In this document: positions 12,901 to 27,900 of the stretch, piece by piece
Numbering within the stretch: position 1 is the stretch's first letter
Layout of the letters: the number at the start of each line of letters is the position of its first letter
The notes under the pieces: model-generated
Told to the model about the DNA's origin: nothing
The model's input: the letters and a program-made list of their open reading frames with translations, nothing else
Database searches by the model: none
Origin: Acanthopleura granulata
Lineage: Eukaryota; Mollusca; Polyplacophora; Chitonida; Chitonidae
NCBI GenBank assembly: GCA_016165875.1
Contig: JABBOT010000004.1
Span: 33,115,595 to 33,179,594 of the forward strand
Direction of reading: 5' to 3'
Length of the DNA stretch: 64,000 nt
Translations under genes and position numbers: made by a program

Positions 12901-15900
12901 ATGAAATTGAAAATTTTCCCATGACCTACAACAATATTTCATGACTAAACCATAAAATTAATGATTTTTGTAGGCCTGGAAAATCAAAGTTAAATTCCAT
13001 GACTTTCCAAGTTTTTTTTCAGGACAAGACAAACGCTGAACAACAGGTGTTAACTGACATGACCATTTGTATACATGTGCAATGTAACCTTGTTATAATG
13101 CGGCAGTCCGTGGACAGGTTCTGGGCCGCGTGATAGGCTACATCGAGCCATAATGAAATGACACGGGGACCAATATATGGTTATGTTCAAAGTCAGGACT
13201 ATGATTTTAAACCACATTATATGGATGCAAAATATGCTTTGCTAAAGGCTTTTTTGATGGCCAGTTTAATAAAAAGGCATGAGATTTTTATTACTTGAGT
13301 ATTAATCCACTGCTTGATGGTAAATCAGTCTTTACTGACTGACCACAAACATGTTAATCCTGCCCCCTGTGGTTTCACATCTGGGTTTATAGCCATTCTG
13401 TAATCTGATGAAATTTAGAGGCATTTACTGAGATTCAACAAATATTAATCCCTTCATGAGGTAGGCCTGTGACAGCGAGTAAAGCCTTGCAGGAAGTCTG
13501 CACTGCCGATGAAGCCACACTCGTGGAAGTAACACTGCAACAACAACACTGTCACACGTGTATTTGAAATCGGAATAATACATGCACTAGGAAGTGTAAC
13601 CTCTGCCATAGTTCTGTTCTTTCTGCTTGCCTGATATAACATCCAAGATTTTCACCTTAAGCATCGAATGAGTCATTTGCTTACAAGAAAATATTGGATA
13701 GTTACATCTTGTAAAGGGGTGCTGTTTACATACATTTCTTGGTAAAAATGCTTGTTCGGTTGATGTTTTAGATGTTGTCTTGTCAAACTTAAGCCTTCTG
13801 ACAGGAAAGTACACCACATATTTTTGGGGGACATGATTTGGGCTGAGTTATTTCCGATTTTGCATTATATCAAGGCGTCTTATAACGAGCCTACACCAGT
13901 ATGAATTAACTTAGGGGTACATGTCACACAAGTCTAACGAATCTCTGTGCGTACTTAATTCAGATTGTATGATATTCACAAATGGCAGTATAAGATAGGT
14001 AAACTTACATTCTCATTTCTGCTTCTATTGCTTGTATTCGCTTCTTCAAACTAGAGCACTCTTCTTTTAAGGCCGCAAACTCTGTTATAATAAGGATAAT
14101 ATGTGTAATCATTTGAAATGGAAAATAAAATGAAATGAAATACCACTACCTCAGCTTTTGGTTTCACAACTGGATTTCACTTCTTCTTTAAAGGCTCTTT
14201 GAGTTACAGACTTAAAATGGATGAGTAAAATGTCTCAAAACACAAATATTACTACACACAACTGTTTTCAAAGAAATGGGTATCAGAACACTTTAGGACC
14301 TACACAAAAATGTAAAAATTCAAAACACACACTGACACCCAAAATACATAATTCAGAGCAGAGCAGTAGTGGTGTTACCTTTATTTCTGGTGGTACTGGG
14401 TTTTTGAGTTTCAGTATGTGAGGATGCTCTTCCATGGGGCTGAGGCTTAGACTTCTCCAAATCCTCTTGGAGAACTTTCACTTTATCTGAGGTTAAACAT
14501 AAAACCAATCAGGTGAAGGGGTAGGTGCCCTGCACAGCTGTCGCCAACTGCTACATGTACCTTGATCAGAAAGACAACACTAAAAAGAAGAATAACTTCA
14601 GTCAGATGAGATGAGTTCTATTATCATTTCACAACAGAAGCCTTCATCAATTACGGATTGATCTTTGGCTGAAGTTTTTGATTTTTGCATCAATTGCGCT
14701 GTCAAAATGACATTCTTTGGGTCTGGAAATACCAGATCTTATCTTGTTACTTATCGGATTGCAATTAAACAATCACAATTAGGTTTATGGGTGGCAGACA
14801 ACCCCCACCCTTGACCAAGTGCCTTACAAACCTTAGGAGCTGAAATTTGACTATCAAAGCCGTGGACAATCTCAAAACAGACATGATTTGTTACAGAAAC
14901 TAAACTCACTCCTAAGTTGTTCTGCTTCATTTTTACTTTGTTTTGCCGCCTGCTGTGCTTCCTGCAGCTGCCCTGTAAGACAGAACAGTTTGCTTGTTAG
15001 ACAATGAGAAAGCACAGCACTGGTAAGGGCACAATGTGCAATTATGCTATAACGGACACCACCATCAAGAAAATACCCACAACATGGAAGCAAATTCTCA
15101 ATTCAAACTTTTTTCACCTGATAAGATATTCCTGATTTTTCTCTATTTGCTTTTCACAAACACATACAGGCTAATGTCTGAGATCAAACTGTTTGCTAAA
15201 AAAAAAACAACATCCACTGTCTATGCACTTGAAAGGAATAAAAAATAAACCATTAAATATGCACATCTAACAACTCGGATTTACACAAAGGCAGTTGAAC
15301 AACCTATTTAAAATGCATGACAATATTGACATTCACTTAAAATTTGCATGCCACATAGAAACATGGTAAAAATTTCAACAGAAAAGCTTGAAAATCACTT
15401 CACCTGTATAAATGAATGTTAAGATGATGCATATAACAAAAACCAAATTTTAAATACAAAACAAGATTCGACAAAGATTTACTGTACGTAAGTTTGCCAC
15501 ATTTGAAGACAACAAATAATCTGGAATCATAGCTACATGCTAAATGAACATCATTTTCAACTTTATGGATGAAAATTTTGACATAAAGACATATCCAAAC
15601 CATTTTTTTAATTGGTCTCAAAAATAATAATAAACCATACCTTTATATTTCATTTTAATACAACACGATATTAAATACATATTCAAGTTGTTGAAAAAAA
15701 GAAAACCCCAGAGATACATGTATGCAGGCATATTATAAAGTAAAGTTTACTGCACATACATTTAGTTGTAACTAGTTCCTCTGAAACCTTCTTCGTTTCT
15801 GTTTTTTCAGTAGCAAGTTCACCTGTGAGAGGGTAAGAATGCCAACAACATTGCAGAAAATAAACAAAAACAGGATGCATGAAATTATATCAACAGCATT

Positions 15901-18900
15901 CAAGCACATGCAAGAGTCTACTCAAAAAATTTGAACAAAATGATGAAATGACTGAGTTTAAATGTGTTGAAGTAGGAAACTGAATACCCTAAAAAACAAC
16001 ATAGAGTATTCCATAAAGATTTTTCGAAGGCCTTACACTACATGTTGTGAAGTACACATATTCTGGATCCTTCAAATAATGTTGGTGGAATCAAATGCCT
16101 TTTTTTCTTCTTGAAAAGTTAACCGTGAATAATGATTGCTTCATTTCAAAATTATATTCTTAGTTCTTGTTCAAATTTTTTGTGCTACACAATTTTTAGT
16201 TCATAATTTGTTTACATTCACCCCCCCCCCCAAAGGAACAACAACAAAAAGACAAAGACTAATGACACGTTGTTAAAAGTTTGTCAACTGTCCTGTTTGT
16301 GAATAAAGAGAAGCATGCTGCATTTTGTTTTCATACCTTCTATATAACTTCATAGTCTAAATATGGAATTGTGTATGTAAGGCCCTCTAGGATGGGAAAA
16401 CTGCTTGATTTGACAGTTATCCTCTCTTGATTATGTGCCTCTGATAAATCACATAATAGATATGGCCTTAAACAATGACAAGGATCACAATGACTGGTAA
16501 TTCTCAGGTCTAGTGGGATTTTGAGAAAATTCCAAAAAGACACAAATGGCAACACACTTCTCTGTACTCATCAACTTGCTGACAAAAGACATACTGAAAA
16601 TCAATAGTAGCAAACATTTTGTGTACCAAAGCTGTAAAAATAATACCATGCATTATTTCAGGTGTAACAAAAGAAGATATTGTCATACACATGTTGATTG
16701 TGGGTACATGGATCTGCTGGGTGAAACATTAGTGTTAAAGCAATGGTTTCGGTTACTGGTAAGGTTTATAAGTGTTTTACTCTTTGCAAGAATCCTGCTT
16801 TGGTAAGTGAATGCAGATAAAAAAAGAAAGATTTATAGCTGAATTAAAAAAATGCCCACTTTTTTATTATTATTTTTTCATTTAGACAGAAAGCTTTTGC
16901 ACAAGATAAAACTGAAAAAGATGAATAATGATTGTTAGTAGGGTTTGGCAATAATGAATACATCACAAATTTTCTACACATACGCTTAGTTGCAACTATT
17001 TTGTCTGAGGTCGTCTTCTTTTCGGATTTTAGCAAATTGATTTCACCTGTACGAATGTAAGAAACAGTAACTAAAAATAAAAAGAGCCGTTTAATTACAG
17101 AATCCCCCTTTCCCCTGAAGCACCCTTTACCCAACAGCTGATAGGTGAGTTAAAACCCTGTACCAGAGATAACACTATTAGCTTGGGCTTAAATGAACAG
17201 CTTATATCTACTTGAAGGCAACTATAAAGGGAGAAGTGTTGAACATGTAGCAACATTTTTTCAGATGTAAAGGCTATTCTAAATGGAGACTTCTTGCTTC
17301 TAGATCATAGGCCCAGTCCTCAAATCTTGATTTACATTACATTAATTACATTTACCATGGCTTGTAATACATACAAGTGTTACATGCTGTATGTGTTTTC
17401 TTAAGAAAATCAGGACCGTTTCTCCAATCATTTAAAATATCTTTAGTGTCAGAGATTTGTTTGCTAAGGTACAGATTACAGAGAATCACAAAGAGCCAAT
17501 ATGATTCTGAGACAGAAATTGATACAGAAATAAGTGAAGAGTGAATTCCCATCTCAAACACGACGAACTTACGAGTTAGTTTGGATGTCACCTCTTCCCT
17601 AAGACGTTTATGAGATTGCTCTTCTGCCAAACGCTTACCTACAGTGAAGCACATGCATTGGAAGGAGGGTAACACAACAGCCAACATGTCACATGGTCAC
17701 AGCGTGAAGGGAGCATGCCAAGTTGGTCAGTGCAAGGAGAGTGAGATAAAGAAAGCACTTATATTTATAATAATGCAGTACTGGCAAGAAATGGCATGAT
17801 TAAAACTGTTACACAAATGTTAGGCAAAACAGGCCTACCTGCACAAGTCACATCATACATCTACTTTACCATGACCAGTTGAAAATTTTTACTTTGCTTC
17901 TTATCTCCAAATTCAATCACAATATGTAACAAAAGGTGGATGTGAAGATCATAAACATTACAACAACTACAATGCATGTACAGGTAGGCCATGGGTGGTG
18001 ATATTACATGTTGCACTGAGTACATACATATATGAAACACAGCAAGGTATAGGAGTTCAGTGATACCACTGTTAAAATCGCGACCTTATTATTAATTAAT
18101 AATTATACAATTTTTATGTTTCTTTTGGCATTTCAGAAAGTTTTTGAAACATTAAATGTGTGAGAGTTTATTTGACTTGGAAAAGATTAGTCTGTGCATA
18201 TATATCTTGTTATACGAAAACAGGATTATGCAATCAGCAACATATGTGTCAACAGATGATCTGATAGAAAGGACATAGTTTCATCTGAGTGGGGCTTGTG
18301 ATAAGTGATTAGCAGATATACCATTAGTTACTGATTCAGACACTTGTGTAGTTAAAGTTAAGTTTCACCAGAAGATACATGCACGTGCAGGCAGCCTCGG
18401 AACACTTGGCTTGGTGTGGGAAAAGTTATTGTACATCACCTAAAGCTTTGCACTTTTTAGAAACATATTTTGCTTCATTCTAACTGATTTATCCAATTCT
18501 TAGGGCCACTTCAGAGATTTTTATGAAGTCTGATCAATTTCTTACTGGAAATACATTAGTGTTGGTATCACTTTAAGGCAGTTTTATGCTTCTGAACATG
18601 CATTTCTGCGTGTTAAAATTTAGGGAAAATACAGCACTTCTTTTTTCTTGAATTTTTCAATTCAATCTATCTCCAAACAGAAAGTCTTCTGGTATTTTTT
18701 TTCCATGGTGCATTAGAGTTTCTTTCATTCAGATTTTATGAAAATGTAAAACAACATTTTGTTGTTCTGGTATATCAAAAATGTACGAAATCAAAGCAAT
18801 ATACAAAAAGTTCAAAAGTCTTACCTCTCAGATCCAAAATCTGCTGTTTAACTTCTTTTGTGGTCACATCAGCTTTCTTTACTTGCTCTAATAAAACAAA

Positions 18901-21900
18901 TACACCATATCAAAAGATGTTTGAGTTCTAGTGTAAAGATACATATGTATATACTATTTCCAGCACACCTAAACAAAGCTGTTTAATACTTTTTTGGTAG
19001 AATGATACAAGCACATTCAAAAGTCCCTCACAAAGTGGGGCACATTTCCCAGAGTCAGTTGTCACTTAATTCCACTTTTGTTTAGGGTTGTTTTGGTTAA
19101 TGTATTTTATTAAGATACATGCATCACAAGCTGACCTTCCTGGGCTGTAAATCATGCACTTTTAAGATTTAGGGACTGGTGTAAAACACCCTTTGTTGCA
19201 GGAGTTTGACTTCTTAAATCACTTCATATAGTTTTGCAACAGTCACTAGCTGAAAGTATGGGAGCCATTCACTAGCTTGTTTGGGCTGAAGGTAAATATT
19301 CACTGCTGCAATCTCCATGTGTGGCTATCCCCCAGTCTCCCACAGCCCACTTGATCATGGACTTCTCTACACAGACACCCCTATGAAATGTACACCCATA
19401 TGAATACTTTCATGCATACCCTGTAAGTCTAACACCATATCCCCTTTGGATTTTGCCTGGTTCTGGGCATCCAACAATTGATCCTTTAACCCAGTTGCCT
19501 CTTCTGTCGACTTTAATAACTTTAACCTTGCCTCTTCCAGCTCTCCTGAAGATAGAGATCATGAAGAATTCAGATAAAAAAATTCAAAAAGCCAAATAAG
19601 GAGAAACACTTCATAGTATTATTCAGCACAGACATATATTTCATAAATTCTGGATGATCATAACACAACTTAGCCAACAGAAAACAGTTGTGGGATTAGC
19701 CAAGTCTGATCAATCACAGGACAAATGTGATGCCAAACTGCATCAGAAGAAGTTCACAAGTAACACTCCTTAGTAGGTAGAAAACAACTTACTTTTGCAC
19801 TGTGCTAATTCTTGTTCTGTGTTTTTGTGTGTTTCTCTGGTTTCTCGTAATAAAGCTGAGGAGTAAAAAAAAAACATGAAAAATTACATGAAAAGAAACA
19901 TGATATGTTAAAGTTGACACTTTCCCATAACAGAATGAATTACAAAGTATTGCGCTTACGTGCTTAACCCATCAAGCAATTTTTAAGTTGAAATGACTCA
20001 GCATAAACTCATTTACAAAAGCAGGCTGAAAAAAAAAAATAACTCCTTAAAAAAATCAATTATATATCATAGAAGATTTTGATTCCAATAATGTTTCATA
20101 TTGGAGTACCAATGTAGGAAATCATTATTTGTGAAAGTGATGGAAATGTTACCATTGAGATGTTCAATGTCTCCTTTGTGCGGGTTTGGTGTGTGATTCT
20201 GGACTCCATTATGAGAGATATTGTCTGGCACGGACTCCATCAAGCTGTTGGCGACCAGAGTGTCCCCCTTCATGCAGGAGAACTTGTATAGCTCAGATTC
20301 TCGGTCAGACACTTGGTCTAAGGAACAACAATGGCAAGATTAAGTAAAACTTCCTTTTCACATTATTTGTCATCAGATATTAACTGATTCTGAGATTTTC
20401 CTGAAATGCTTAGGTTAGATATAATTAACATTTCCTTTTTGTCAGAGAAGAACACTGATAACCGACTAAGAACTCTCACCACTCACCATCATTCAATTAG
20501 GACAAGGGTCAACAAGGCGCATAGAATTGTCCATTACATACACCATTTTGCCAAAAAAAAACAAACCCTGCAGTGACCAGAACCTTTGTACACATCAAAT
20601 CTCATAGCCTGCCTTTGCTATGGCTATTTATTTATTTATTTCAACTGTGTTGTATGCCACACTCAAGAATATTTCACTTATGCGACGGCGGCCAGGATTA
20701 TGGTGGGAGGAAACCGGGCAGCGCCCTGGGTAAACTCATGACCATCAGCAGGTTGCTGGCGAACCTTCCCACATACAACCAGAGAGAAAGCCAGCATGAC
20801 CTTGACTTGAACTTACAGTGGCTGAATTGGCGAGAGGTTTCTGGGTCATAACGCTGTGCTAGTGCGCTAACTGACTGAGCCACGGAGGCCCAACTTTGTT
20901 CTGGTTTTTGTACCTTACACTCAATGCGCTACATGTACGACCAATGGTTAAGTTCTTTGGCACAACCAGCCAATGCACTAGAGGACACCTTAGAGTACCT
21001 ATACCTTCTTACCCTTGTAGTCTGATTGATCATCCTCTTGTATATACAGGTTGACAACAATGTTCATCACTACACAGATTTTTGTGCATGTGGATACACA
21101 ATGATGATACCAGCTCACTACTTATTACTGATACTAACATTCGAAAGGCTTATCTGAACATACCCTGTAGGTCTTTCATAAGATGGAAGCTGCTGTCCTT
21201 CTGTCTATTTGTTTCTTTAAGTTGGACTGTAATTAAAAAACATATAAAGTATCAAGTCTTTAACAGGACATCATTTCATATATCTAAAGGAACATGTTTC
21301 ACAATGCTCCTCCTGACAAGTGTGACTATAAAGAAGGCTAAAATCAGTAGATTGGGTTCATTTCCATAAAAAATCTGTGGAAAAACACCGGAAACACATG
21401 TATATACCTACATGTACATCTGTATTAAATATTAAACAAATTAATCCTTAAAGTTACTAACACTTCCAGCAGAACAACTTTCTAACTAACTAACTATTAG
21501 GTCTCTTTTGAGGGCTCCTCGAGAGAAAGAAATTAACAAGTTCCACTACTGTAATCACACTGGGGCCAAAATTATTATGAGTCTAAGGTCAGAATACAAG
21601 ACAGTGAGAGTTGAATTAACAGAAGTAATAGAACTAAAAATGAAATGGGAATTAATTATACCATTAGCAGCAGATTTAAGCTTTTCAAACCTGCATAACC
21701 ATGGTACAAACAGAAACAAATTAGAGGGGTCACATTATAAACAGCCTTGTCGTTCAACAAGTACAACAAGTCACAACAGCCAAAGGTGTGAAGAAAGGGT
21801 TTCAATTGATAACCAAGGAGAGTTAAATCAAAGGGAGACAACACACACACAACACTTACGATTTATATCTGCCATTGTTGATTCCACCATTTGGTTCATG

Positions 21901-24900
21901 TGAATTTCTGACTGCTTTAACTTTTCTGAATTGAATACAGGAGCAAACAAAACAATCATTTAACAAACCAAAAACTGGTGGGTGCCAAGGGAACCAAGGC
22001 ATGCACAGGGCTATCAGGGTTCTAAAGCAATGCAACCCTGTTCACTTTGCATGGAAATATGAAGTGATTTTTTTTTTGTTTCGATTACGGGCTAAATCAG
22101 CCTGTTGGATCATCCATCACCAAAGTAATTGCTTTCTTTTTCTTGGTCTCCAGATTTGTTTTTTTTATGCATTCAGTTATTTGAATGGAATATCAGAAAT
22201 TCCTTTCTTATACATGGTCTCAGAATTTTTCAGTATGATTTCTGTAGAATATCACTGAGAGAAGAAGGAATTAGCCTACATGTTATGTATCAGCACAGGT
22301 ATCCGCAACTTTGTTCTAATGAATACACAACATAACAAACTGAATATCCACAGACTTTTTAACACTGGTTTGGATTTTTGGTTAAGTTTGTTGAGAGATG
22401 TATTTAAAGTGGGGGGGGGGGGGGGTATGTGGCCAGCATTAAAACTTCCATGCTTTATCATGCAACACACACAAGTACACATGAAAGGTTGATACACAAT
22501 CTACACAGAATTCTATTCGCATATAAAACTAAATTGTTCGTTTCCTGCAAATCTGCAAGGATTTATATCCAAATGTAACTATTAAAATGTTGACAGTCAC
22601 TGGATTTAGCTCATTACTAAAAGATCTGGCTCAAACTCTAAATCTAGAATACATGTACCTGTAGACTTTGATGCTGAATTCTGTACTAACACCAAGCATA
22701 CATGTAGCACAACACTATCATGTAACTGTGAACTATGTTCAATCGTTGGGGTTCGGCTCACAACTACACAGTTATTGAAAATGAAACTACCATTATATTT
22801 TTAAGTTTACACAGAAAACAATTTGCTTCATTAATATAATGTTTCATTCTACAACATCAATCATATACACCTATACAATTGCTTGCAAGTCTAAATCCAA
22901 CAACAGAAAGTTCTTATTTTTTTACTTATTTTTTCAATTTATTGTTCTCTTTAAAAAAATGATATCACAAACAAAAACTGGTGACTTTTTTCAATGCAAT
23001 TAACAGATTTGGCAGCTGAAAACACACATACACACTACCACACATGCTTTCAAAGTGATGCAAATCAAAAATGTCAGTTTGGATCACAAAGTGTATTTCA
23101 CATTACAATCTAATTTATCATCAACATGCCCACATTGTGCATTCAATCAAATCAGATCACCATCGCATTTATACAGGCCTTTTCTTTTTCAGTATACAAC
23201 AGTGAACTTTAGTTTTATCTGTGTTGTAATTAACACTGTGTAAAATCACAAAACTGACATTTTGTTCTGACCTATAAACCCATATCTCAGCTCACCTTCC
23301 AGTGTAGCTATCCTGGCCATGTACTGGTTAGAATCGTGTTTGGCCATTTCCAGCTCCTCTGCAAAGAACACAGAACCACACTGGTTTCATCTTCATAGTA
23401 TACACACACACACAAGTTCTGTGACAGAACATAACTGACACTTTTACATCTATGGCAAAACTTAAAATCTACACATGAAAACAGAGAACACCTTCATTTG
23501 GTTCTACCAGTAACTATATCACAGTGATTAAAGGAGTTGAAGACGGTGTCCACTGTTACACACTAAATATTTACACTTAACTTTGTGGCGATATATGAAC
23601 TTGGGTGGAAAAAACACTTACTTTGGAGCTGTTCCACTTGGTCAGCACTTTCTTGCAATTTGTTTTCTGATGTTTCAAGTTTTGCTGTGAAAATATAATA
23701 AATAAAATTGACCAATTGCCACTTAAAATTTTAACACTTATTATACAGAACTGTAAAATTTATTGTTGATTCCATTACAAAAAGCATTTAGGAGTTAGCT
23801 ACTAAAATGTTACATCTCAAAACACATGTAGTAAGTTGAAAAAAATGACTTACTTTTGTATTCTTCTATTTGCTTTTGTACGTCAAGCAGTTTTTCTGAA
23901 ATGGAAAGAAAGAACATTGAAACCCATCTCTCCCATACTTACTCTATCAAATTCTGAAAGAATATGCATATAACACCTAAAAATCTGTACCAAAAAGTAA
24001 TCTTTTAGAGGGTAATGAAGTCACATTTTCCCCGTGAGATATCACCCGCCATTTTGAACAAACTTCAAAATACCTTTTAAAAATGAGAAATTAGGCAAAA
24101 TGTGCAACTTTGTCATGGTGAACTTTTAGAACATTTACCTTAAATGTGAGAATGTCATTGTCATGAACAGAAAAAACAAAGAAATCCTCCAAACAAAGAT
24201 TTTACCTTCAAGGTCCATACTCTCTTGGTCTTTGGGGTTAAGTGGAATGATTTCAACATTGGAATCTGGCAAAAAGTACATGACATTAAACAAAGAACTC
24301 ACCAACCACCTTTACTGCAAATTAATTGCAGCTTTTCTCCACACAAAACAGTTATTAGATGGAGAGTTATCAAATGGGGCTCAACAACTTTAGTTTTAGT
24401 GTTTATACAAAATACAACTGTCTGCAGTCATGTGATTTATATATATTTATTTATTTGATTGGTGATTCCCTTAGCACTCAAGAATATTTCACTTATACGA
24501 TGGCTTCCAGCATTATGGCAGGAGGTAGCCTAGCAGAGCCTGGGGGTGGGACGTCCCGCGTACGGCTGAAGACGAAGCCAGCATGGACTTGAACTCACAG
24601 CCAGTGCAGTGATTTATATATAAGACAACAAGTACATGGACATACATGTACATGTGCCCAATGGAGTACTTTCATCAATGGAGAATAAAACAATGCATTT
24701 GTATACATGAACAACTTAAAAATCTTGCTGATCCCTATTAACATACCATCAGTATCCAGTTCATTTTTGTTATTTTCATCACTTTTCTCTTTGAGAGCTT
24801 CCATTTTGGCTGTGAAGGAAAAGTTTACAACTAATTATAATATAAAAAAATAAAAAAAACAAAAAACATGAAACAAAACAAAGGTCTTGTTTTTGTTTCA

Positions 24901-27900
24901 TCTATTAAACAGCAAATTATTTCTAGCGGGACTGAGAACTATCTGGTTCTAATATCCACCTTTATATTCTAATGGTAGTAACACCAGTCACATATTATAG
25001 TCAGGCAGATTTTCCTCCCTATAAGGGTGGAGCAACAGTGAATTAGGACTTCTATGTCATAAGTCTTTTGTTGTGCAATGTCAAGCATATTCTGTGCTAA
25101 GGTTTCATTTATGACGTATGGTTTAGCTGTGATGTCCCCTTGTTGACGCTACAGTAGGATGTTCAGTGCCACTAAAATGACGCAATACTTCCAATCCTAA
25201 ACTTCTGCCAGTGTCACATTAACAATATTTTATGTGGTAAGAAGCAAGTTTACATATATATTAAGTGCACACATAATCAAAATTTCAGATCACGTGTACT
25301 GTTGGTCAGACATATTACAGCAACTGACTAAATGGATAGGTATTGTGCTCACTGAACTTTACAGCACCCTGTTCCACTTCTGGGACTCATCATGATTATG
25401 TGCCTACAGGTGTGTTACCTTTAACAGCTGAAAGCTGTTGTTTGGTGAAATCATTGTCAGCTAGTAAGGATTCAACCTTGGCTGACAAGGCTGCCTCTTG
25501 TTTCACCATCTCATCCAGCTTTCCCTGTAACTCCTGTTTCTCCTGCTCAACCCGTTCACGTTCCTCCTCATGATTCCTCTCCGCTTCCTAAAATCCATTG
25601 GAAATGTTCACTGATTTAGCCAAGCCACTTATAACATTCTCGATTGACAGGATTTCTTACACAAGCATTTTTTGGGGACAGGCTTTGCAGGAGGCTTGAT
25701 GCTATCCAAGGTAACAGAGACAAAAGTGATTGTTTTCAAAAGAACACATCTGAGAGTCCATAATATACTATATAGGAACAGGGATATGAATAGTTACAGG
25801 CAGCTCATGTAGTTAGAATATAAACCATTTTGGAGTTATTGAAGAGAAACATGTTTTTCATTGGCTTCCCGATAGAGTAGACACTGACTGACCTGTAACT
25901 TCTCCTGAAGCTCTTTGACTTCCTTCCGCCTGTCATCATATTTTTCTGCCAGCAACTGAAGCTCCTTTTGAGAGGCTTCACAAGACTCCTTCAGCTGACT
26001 GCACTCATCCTCTGTATTCCCTAATGATCTCTGCACATCAAACACACACAGGTACTAAGAAGCTGAACCGTCAAATATCTACTCTCTGGAACTTAAGCCT
26101 TTGGTTTTCTGATACTGTAGTGAAGTGCCAGTTGTATGTAGTTAACAGTATCTTGTGTCTCCATTGACAAGGAGTACAAACTCAGCATACTCTGTGACAC
26201 GCTGACTTGGAACAACACACTAACAACACTCACACCGCATACCATTTTCACATCTCATATAAAAGACAATGTCTGACAAAAGGCACTTAAACAGCAACGT
26301 TCAAGAAGCACAAAATGTTTCAATAGCGTTTCATATCATTATTATATTATTGTGTCCATACCTCCAAGTCTGAAAGTTTTCGCACAGCATCCAATTTTTC
26401 CTGAAGTACTCTCCGCAAAGATTCCTAAAAAGTTAGATGTGACAACCTTTACTTTAGAGTACAATCTACTGTTAAGTGGAAAGAAGGAACGAGCACCTTT
26501 TTATGTACAAGCTTGATTTTACAGATTTATTTTCACAAATTAAACAATCTTTAAAATCTACAAATAAAATCATTTGTAATCAAATCTGTTTAACATCAAC
26601 CACTTAAACAACATTATATTAATATCATGGTGACTAAATACCTCCACGAAATAAAATCACACAATGCATCCATTTATACTTGTACCTTTGCTGTCGTTTC
26701 ATATTTGTGCTTGTCTTCCTGTAGAGCCACTAGTTCTTGTCGTAACGTGTCTTCAGAATGATTCTGTGGGATACAAGGGTGCAGCTGCTGATATGGTGTT
26801 AATGCTGTAGTGTGCATTTACTTCACACTGCTGGAGAGATTAGTGCGTTACAACATTCAGCATTTTCAGATGGGCACGATGAGTTATTGATAACACGGTA
26901 CAAATACAAAATACTTTTAAAAATAATTACGCCAGGAAGAAATTAGAAGCTGATTTTCCTGTTTACCTTTGAATACATCTGAAGCTGGCTCTCCAACACT
27001 TCCAGCCTTGATAACAACCGGTCTTCATCTATTAAGGCCTGTACAAAAACATATATATATGATGGGTGTACATTTAAAATGAACAAACATATTTCACTTA
27101 CTTTAATCTTCAATAAAACATAACTAAATTTTAAACATATACTGATTTTAAACTAAAACTGAAGGTAAAAGGGAAATATGGTAATTTACAAGGCATTTAT
27201 AAACTGGCAGGTACCTTGATATAAATCAAAGAGAGATATTAAATGTGAAGAAAACATTTAATAAATATATTCATTTTTGAACCTTCTGTGTAAATTAAAA
27301 AGATAAATAAAGATAAATTAAAACACTGACCTGCCAACCACTCTCTGAGGCCTCTTGAGTATTTTGTATTAGTTTTTGTAATGAAGCAAGCTTCTGTTCC
27401 AACATTTGTTCTCTATGTAGTGCCTCCTATTCACATAGACAGATTGTAATCAAAAAATGTGTTACCATGTTGGCTAATGACAAAATACATCTCAACACTA
27501 TACTCACATTGTTAACGATACACTGCAAAAAACCGTATTTCACACTTTTGAAGATGTGAAGTTCGATTAATTAATTACCTGAAAAACTTTAGTGTTGACA
27601 TAAAAAGTATCATTTTATGTGCTTCTGCAAGTGTATTTTGATATGTTAAACCTTAGGGGAAATACAGCAATCCTTTTTCTGTTGGCTACTGATTGATTCT
27701 AAGATGCACATGTATACAAGTAGCAGCAGTTTCTTTGCGCCTGCAGTGTTGCAAGATTAAAGAACGTATTGATTTAGCACAGTTCCAGTAATGATTTCAT
27801 AACTGAGACCATGTGCGATCACCCATATACTTCCCATTTATCAATGTCAGACAGTATACTATAATACTTACGTTTTATCTTTTTGAACAGACTGAACTGA

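Noticed and set aside
16340..16450. Possible extra SLMAP exon after a TTTATCAG acceptor
   Set aside because: The phase-1 frame reads about 34 codons but ends in TAG just before a GTATG donor; the peptide is not coil-like. At best a poison exon.
20573..20883. Open frames on both strands near 20.7 kb
   Set aside because: They lie in SINE copy B; the same applies to frames at 24.36-24.59, 37.78-37.97 and 61.21-61.42 kb.
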